Origin: Candidatus Bipolaricaulota bacterium
GTDB lineage: Bacteria; Bipolaricaulota; Bipolaricaulia; Bipolaricaulales; Bipolaricaulaceae
DNA length: 24,677 bases
Direction: 5' to 3'
NCBI GenBank assembly: GCA_025060555.1
Contig: JANXBC010000012.1
Span: 1 to 24,677, forward strand
Numbering within the stretch: the first letter of the stretch is position 1; each line of letters opens with the position of its first letter. The position numbers were made by a program, and so were the translations under genes. Of the stretch, positions 21,443 to 24,677 are shown piece by piece. A model generated the notes under the pieces. That model searched no databases. It had not been told where the DNA came from and worked only from the letters and a program-made list of their open reading frames with translations.

Positions 21443-21694
21443 ATGGAGCAATGGTGGCGGGATTTTCACAGGTTTCGGGTGCTCATCACCCCCCAGGTGA
21501 TGCCGTTTGTTTTTTGGATTGGGGCGGCCATCGCCGTGATCATGGGGATCATCACGGTGGTAGAAGGGGCACTTACCCCTGGCCCACAGAAAGGACGCCT
21601 TATCTTCCTTGGTCTCGTGTCCATATTCTTGGGACCAGTGTTTGTACGCATTCTCTGCGAGCTGGTCATGACCTTCTTCCGCGGAAAAGAATAG
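21443..21694 (+). CDS. DUF4282 domain membrane protein
   Basis: The 83-residue protein begins M-E-Q-W-W-R-D-F-H-R-F-R-V-L-I-T-P and has two transmembrane helices at about 20-40 (P-F-V-F-W-I-G-A-A-I-A-V-I-M-G-I) and 52-74 (L-I-F-L-G-L-V-S-I-F-L-G-P-V-F-V-R-I-L-C-E), ending F-F-R-G-K-E. The F-x-x-F-x-x-x-I-T-P beginning and the R-I-x-x-E-x-x-x-x-F-F end are the DUF4282 pattern; the family has no known function. The start at 21443 is fixed by GGGAGGAG just upstream; an ATG six codons earlier lies before that site. It precedes the NfeD gene by 57 bp in the same direction. Confidence 0.82.
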   Translation: MEQWWRDFHRFRVLITPQVMPFVFWIGAAIAVIMGIITVVEGALTPGPQKGRLIFLGLVSIFLGPVFVRILCELVMTFFRGKE

Positions 21695-21751
21695 CCTCGC
21701 TTTCTTTAAAGGTTCAGCCAGGTCCTCGCCTCAAGGTTAAAATTTCAGGGG

Positions 21752-23026
21752 ATGTTTAGAAAAATAGGCCTCTTGAGCCTGCTTTTTGGCTTAAGCCTGG
21801 GGATTTTTGCCGAAGAGGTCCTAAAACTCACCCTTGATGGTACAGTAAACCCGGCCACGAGCGCCTACGTTCTGCGTGGCCTAACCGAGGCCAAGCGGCG
21901 CGGGGCCAAAGCGGTGATCATTGAGCTGGATACCCCTGGTGGTTTGGACACGGCCATGAAGGAGATCGTTGAGGCCATCATGAACTCCGGGATACCAGTG
22001 GTCGTATGGGTTGGGCCAGCCGGGGCACGCGCCGCCTCGGCCGGAACTTTTATCCTCCTCGCTGGTCATGTGGCAGCCATGGCCCATGGCACTTCTACTG
22101 GAGCCGCACACCCTGTGGCCTTGGGCGAAACCGTTGATGAAAAAGATCCCACTGTCCAAAAGATCGTAAATGATGCGGCCTCACGCATTAGGGCCATCGC
22201 CGAGGCGCGCGGCCGCAATGCCGACTGGGCGGAACGTGCAGTACGAGAATCCGCCACCATTACGGCCACCGAGGCCCTGGAGCTCCGGGTGATCGACCTC
22301 ATCGCTGACTCCGTCCCAGAATTGCTCGCCAAACTGGATGGCTTCAAGTTGCACGACGACGGAACTCTCGACCTCGCACACGTCACGTTGCGGGAAGTTC
22401 ACATGACTTTTAAGGAGCAATTCTTCGCATATTTGGCTGACCCCAACCTGGTTTACATTTTGCTCATGATTGGAATCTATGGCCTCATCTACGAATTCCT
22501 CACCCCAGGCATTGGTTTAGGGTTTGTATTGGGAAGCATTTCCCTCCTCCTTGCCATCTTCGGCTTGCACATTCTTCCCATAAGCTTTGTGGGCGTGGGC
22601 TTGGTCCTCTTGGGCTTTGCCCTCATCATCTTGGATGTCTTTGTGGCCTCCCACGGGCTTTTGACCATGGGAGGCTTGGCCAGTTTGATTTTAGGTTCGT
22701 TCTCCCTCTTTGAAGTGGAGTCCCCAGCCGTACGCCTCTCCTGGAGCACGGTGGCTGCCACATTGGGGACCCTCACAGCCATCCTTCTTTTCATCCTCGC
22801 CAAGGGCCTCACTGCCCAGCGTCATAAACCGCATCCCCTCACAACCTTGGCAGGGCTAACAGGCGAAGCCAAGGACGACCTCAATCCCGAAGGGTGGGTG
22901 TTGGTCCACGGCGAATATTGGTGGGCCAAAGCTGAGGACCCTCCGATTTCTCGGGGTGAACAAATCCAGGTGGTAGCTCAAGAAGGCCGCTTTCTACGTG
23001 TTCGCCGCTTATCTCCAAAATCCTAA
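21752..23026 (+). CDS. NfeD-family membrane-bound ClpP-class serine protease
   Basis: The 424-residue protein has a signal sequence (about 1-20), a ClpP-class protease domain (about 22-225), four or five transmembrane helices (about 230-365) and a C-terminal OB-fold domain (G-L-T-G-E-A to the end), the full long NfeD (NfeD1b/PH1510) layout. The likely catalytic dyad is Ser96 in A-R-A-A-S-A-G-T and Lys137 in D-P-T-V-Q-K-I-V-N, matching Ser97/Lys138 of the archaeal enzyme. L-D-T-P-G-G-L near 59 is also conserved. It cleaves membrane-associated proteins such as stomatins. No SPFH/stomatin gene is adjacent here, the usual partner. AGGGG directly touches the ATG, too close to be a good ribosome binding site. 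Confidence 0.93.
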   Translation: MFRKIGLLSLLFGLSLGIFAEEVLKLTLDGTVNPATSAYVLRGLTEAKRRGAKAVIIELDTPGGLDTAMKEIVEAIMNSGIPVVVWVGPAGARAASAGTFILLAGHVAAMAHGTSTGAAHPVALGETVDEKDPTVQKIVNDAASRIRAIAEARGRNADWAERAVRESATITATEALELRVIDLIADSVPELLAKLDGFKLHDDGTLDLAHVTLREVHMTFKEQFFAYLADPNLVYILLMIGIYGLIYEFLTPGIGLGFVLGSISLLLAIFGLHILPISFVGVGLVLLGFALIILDVFVASHGLLTMGGLASLILGSFSLFEVESPAVRLSWSTVAATLGTLTAILLFILAKGLTAQRHKPHPLTTLAGLTGEAKDDLNPEGWVLVHGEYWWAKAEDPPISRGEQIQVVAQEGRFLRVRRLSPKS

Positions 23027-23259
23027 AATGGCTTAACTTTTAACCGGCCCAATCGATACTAGCCATATGCAAAAAAGAAAACCAGCGTTGACCAAGAGTT
23101 GGAGGGCCGGGGATTGCTTATCTAGCCCCGGAGGAGCTCGACCAAAGGTTGTGTTTCTCCCCTGAGGTCCACAACCCATGTTTTCCCCTAAAGCCGTTAA
23201 AAATCCACGGACAAAAGGCAAAGCAAGACACATGGCCCAGAAGAACAAAAAGGTGTAGC
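23027..23259 (+). other. Intergenic region with two stem-loops before a secreted-protein gene
   Basis: CCGGGG pairs with CCCCGG across 13 nt around 23107-23131, and GGTTGTG (23147-23153) pairs with CACAACC (23170-23176) across a 16-nt loop. Neither is followed by a T run, so they are not clear terminators for the NfeD gene. They would lie in the leader of the next gene if its promoter is upstream. The TTGACC near 23090 has no -10 at the right distance. Confidence 0.3.
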
Positions 23260-24240
23260 ATGTGGAGAAGTTCTAAAGGGGGGGTCTTGTCAACAAAAAG
23301 TTGGATATTGATCGGAACGCTGTTTTTTGTGGTGTTTGGCCAGGCTGCCGTTGATTTGAACAAGATTTTGTGCCTAGACACGCTGGGATACTGTATTCGC
23401 TATCCCACAGACTGGGGCGTGAGTCAAGACAACGACTACACTTATATCTTTTCCGGACCAGAGGGGACGCCAACGTTCTACACCACTGTGACGGTGGCGA
23501 GCTTTGCTTCCTCCGCCTTGGGCGGAAGATACGCCAATGTGGTCGAGCTGATACAAGCCTACAAGTGCGATACAGTGACCCGCTCGGCTTGGGCCTGCGT
23601 CGATAGCACGGCCTACCCTGAAGGAGACGGTTACGTCGCCGAGTTCGTATATCAGGGCGAGCTCTTCCGACAGTGGAGGGTTGCTCGGGCCTCCAGCGAT
23701 GGAAAAATCTTGCACTCCTGGGCTTACACCGCTCCTTCTGAGCTTTTCGCGACCTACAAACCCATCGCCGAAGCCATGCTCCAAGCCTGGGTAGTGGATG
23801 GTGTCCCAAGCTCCCAAGGGACTGCAACGGCTGCAAACATCGTGGTTATCTTTGAAACGCGGGATAGAATCCGCCGCCTTTCCACCTGCAATAGTTCCTC
23901 CGACCTAAGTTTGGGCCGCTGCCACAGCATCACCTACACGGTAAACATCACCCAACCGGGTTATGTGGCCCTTTCACTTGTCATCGAGCGAGGACCTTGG
24001 GTGACAGCAATTCTCTATGATTCCACGGGAAAACGCATAACCTTCCGTCCTGGAAACGTGGCCGATGTATACACAAGCGCCTATGCCGTGACACCGGGAA
24101 CGTATACGGTGAAGGTGGCACCAGAACTTTTTAATTCGGAGTCGGACTTCTTACTGCAGGTTTATTTCAGCACCAAGAAATTCACGGTCGATGACCTTAT
24201 AGCCCTCTTCGGCCCACGTAACCGCTACCTGCAGCGCTAA
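23260..24240 (+). CDS. Secreted protein with PsbP-like domain and C-terminal beta-sandwich
   Basis: The ATG at 23260 has AAAAAGGTG 5 nt upstream; an earlier frame start at 23149 has none. The 326-residue product has a signal peptide (S-W-I-L-I-G-T-L-F-F-V-V-F-G, ending near Q-A-A). Residues about 35-180 resemble the PsbP/Mog1 alpha-beta-alpha sandwich: G-Y-C-I-R-Y-P-T-D-W-G at the first strand and later E-L-F-A-T-Y-K-P-I-A-E-A-M-L-Q-A-W. The rest, about 195-315, is a beta-rich domain like the bacterial pre-peptidase C-terminal (PPC) fold, with Y-T-V-N-I-T-Q-P-G-Y-V and P-G-T-Y-T-V-K-V. Six cysteines come in three near pairs, fitting disulfides outside the cell. Function unknown; domain calls are by pattern only. 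Confidence 0.72.
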   Translation: MWRSSKGGVLSTKSWILIGTLFFVVFGQAAVDLNKILCLDTLGYCIRYPTDWGVSQDNDYTYIFSGPEGTPTFYTTVTVASFASSALGGRYANVVELIQAYKCDTVTRSAWACVDSTAYPEGDGYVAEFVYQGELFRQWRVARASSDGKILHSWAYTAPSELFATYKPIAEAMLQAWVVDGVPSSQGTATAANIVVIFETRDRIRRLSTCNSSSDLSLGRCHSITYTVNITQPGYVALSLVIERGPWVTAILYDSTGKRITFRPGNVADVYTSAYAVTPGTYTVKVAPELFNSESDFLLQVYFSTKKFTVDDLIALFGPRNRYLQR

Positions 24241-24306
24241 GCTTAAAGGAAACCCGCCGAATAACTACTGGTTAAGGAAAGCATGGTGGCCAATAGAAGT
24301 TTAAAC

Positions 24307-24319
24307 GGCGAAAAACGCC
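24307..24319. terminator. Possible weak bidirectional terminator between convergent genes
   Basis: GGCG (24307-24310) pairs with CGCC (24316-24319) around A5 on the plus strand (T5 on the minus). Downstream on the plus strand is a mixed C/T run; on the minus strand GTTTAAAC follows. It lies between two convergent genes, where a terminator is expected, but the stem is short. Confidence 0.28.
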
Positions 24320-24325
24320 CTCTTC

Positions 24326-24677
24326 TTACAATCCGAACCCAAGACGGAGGGCAGCGAGGTTTTCTTGCGCGGCGCGGCCGTGGCCTGCGGCGCGCACCAG
24401 CGGATCAAACGGAAAAAGCCCGAGCTTGGCCAGGAACCCCAGGGCCGCCACGGGGGCAAGACGTCCGGGATCGCCCGGCCGGCCTCCAGACGTTTTTTCT
24501 ACGAAGGGCCGAACCTCCAACCTAAGACCTGTGGGCACCAGTTCCCCCCTAAGCGCGGAGTCCAATACCACAAGGCCGCCTTTCTCCACTAAAACGATGG
24601 CCTCAGGAAAAGCACGGGGATGGAGGATCACCGCCACCTGGGCCTCCCGAAAGTAGGGGGAGAGGATGGGCTCCTCC
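24326..24677 (-). CDS. 2-oxoacid:acceptor oxidoreductase gamma-type subunit, C-terminal fragment
   Basis: The frame enters from the right edge and ends with TAA at 24326-24328, giving about 117 C-terminal residues. They fit the pyruvate/ketoisovalerate oxidoreductase catalytic (gamma/C) domain: I-L-S-P-Y-F-R-E-A-Q-V-A-V-I-L at the edge, A-I-V-L-V-E-K-G-G-L-V-V-L-D-S, then A-P-V-A-A-L-G-F-L-A-K-L-G and the end Q-E-N-L-A-A-L-R-L-G-F. This subunit is part of thiamine-dependent 2-oxoacid:ferredoxin oxidoreductases, the usual anaerobic route from 2-oxoacids to acyl-CoA. Which oxoacid is used cannot be told, and the alpha and beta subunits would be outside the window. A GTG at 24637 is internal, not the start. 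Confidence 0.6.
   Translation of the reverse strand, partial: EEPILSPYFREAQVAVILHPRAFPEAIVLVEKGGLVVLDSALRGELVPTGLRLEVRPFVEKTSGGRPGDPGRLAPVAALGFLAKLGLFPFDPLVRAAGHGRAAQENLAALRLGFGL

Noticed and set aside
23107..23176. Two stem-loops considered as a riboswitch before the secreted protein
   Set aside because: Stems are 6-7 bp with large loops, no conserved aptamer core is visible and no terminator or sequestering of the ribosome binding site follows.

Overview
The window is bacterial chromosome: ribosomal protein L32 with a zinc ribbon, a CAT-anticodon tRNA, consensus Shine-Dalgarno sites and two near-consensus sigma70-type promoters. Genes are G+C-rich and packed into tight operons with many 4-base ATGA or GTGA overlaps. 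A Mbh/Mrp-type ion antiporter, the end of what looks like a 2-oxoacid:ferredoxin oxidoreductase gamma subunit, NEW3-domain exported proteins and a DUF4384 protein suggest an anaerobic, possibly thermophilic lineage of the Bipolaricaulota (OP1/Acetothermia) type. That placement is a guess from gene style, not a phylogeny. No IS element, phage, CRISPR array or plasmid gene was seen.

Layout, left to right. 1-291 is the tail of a secreted or surface beta-sandwich protein. 292-1083 is poorly coding and A/T-richer. 1084-1489 holds a well-supported 53-residue membrane protein and a doubtful small ORF. A membrane-anchored coiled-coil protein (minus) diverges from a hydantoinase/oxoprolinase pair hyuA-hyuB (plus). 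This pair converges on a minus-strand operon, promoter at 8868-8897, encoding a NEW3-repeat exported protein, an ABC ATPase and an ABC-2 permease. Two unassigned genes flank a DUF4384 lipoprotein-like secreted protein that carries a striking Cys/Trp/Pro-rich tail.

11541-14975 is a plus-strand operon: uracil phosphoribosyltransferase, FabG-like SDR, xylose-isomerase-like TIM barrel and MFS transporter. It abuts a minus-strand translation-related cluster running tRNA(CAT), RNase H-like protein, dtd, rpmF. The tRNA ends only 5 nt before the RNase H-like start codon. 16238-17117 is another mostly non-coding, partly A/T-rich stretch, with one small SD-led ORF and a plus-strand terminator.

17118-21357 is the centrepiece: a seven-gene minus-strand operon in the order mrpE-F-G-[DUF4040+solute-binding domain]-[MbhE+MrpB]-C-D. 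This is the gene order of the Mbh ion-translocating module (MbhA-H). It lacks the large NuoL-like MrpA part and has no hydrogenase or oxidoreductase genes beside it. The fourth protein fuses an antiporter membrane domain to a family-3 periplasmic-binding-protein fold, which would make a ligand-sensing Na+/H+ antiporter plausible.

Divergent from it are a DUF4282 membrane protein, a full-length NfeD/ClpP-class membrane protease and a secreted protein with a PsbP-like fold. At the right edge a 2-oxoacid:acceptor oxidoreductase gamma-type gene enters from outside on the minus strand.
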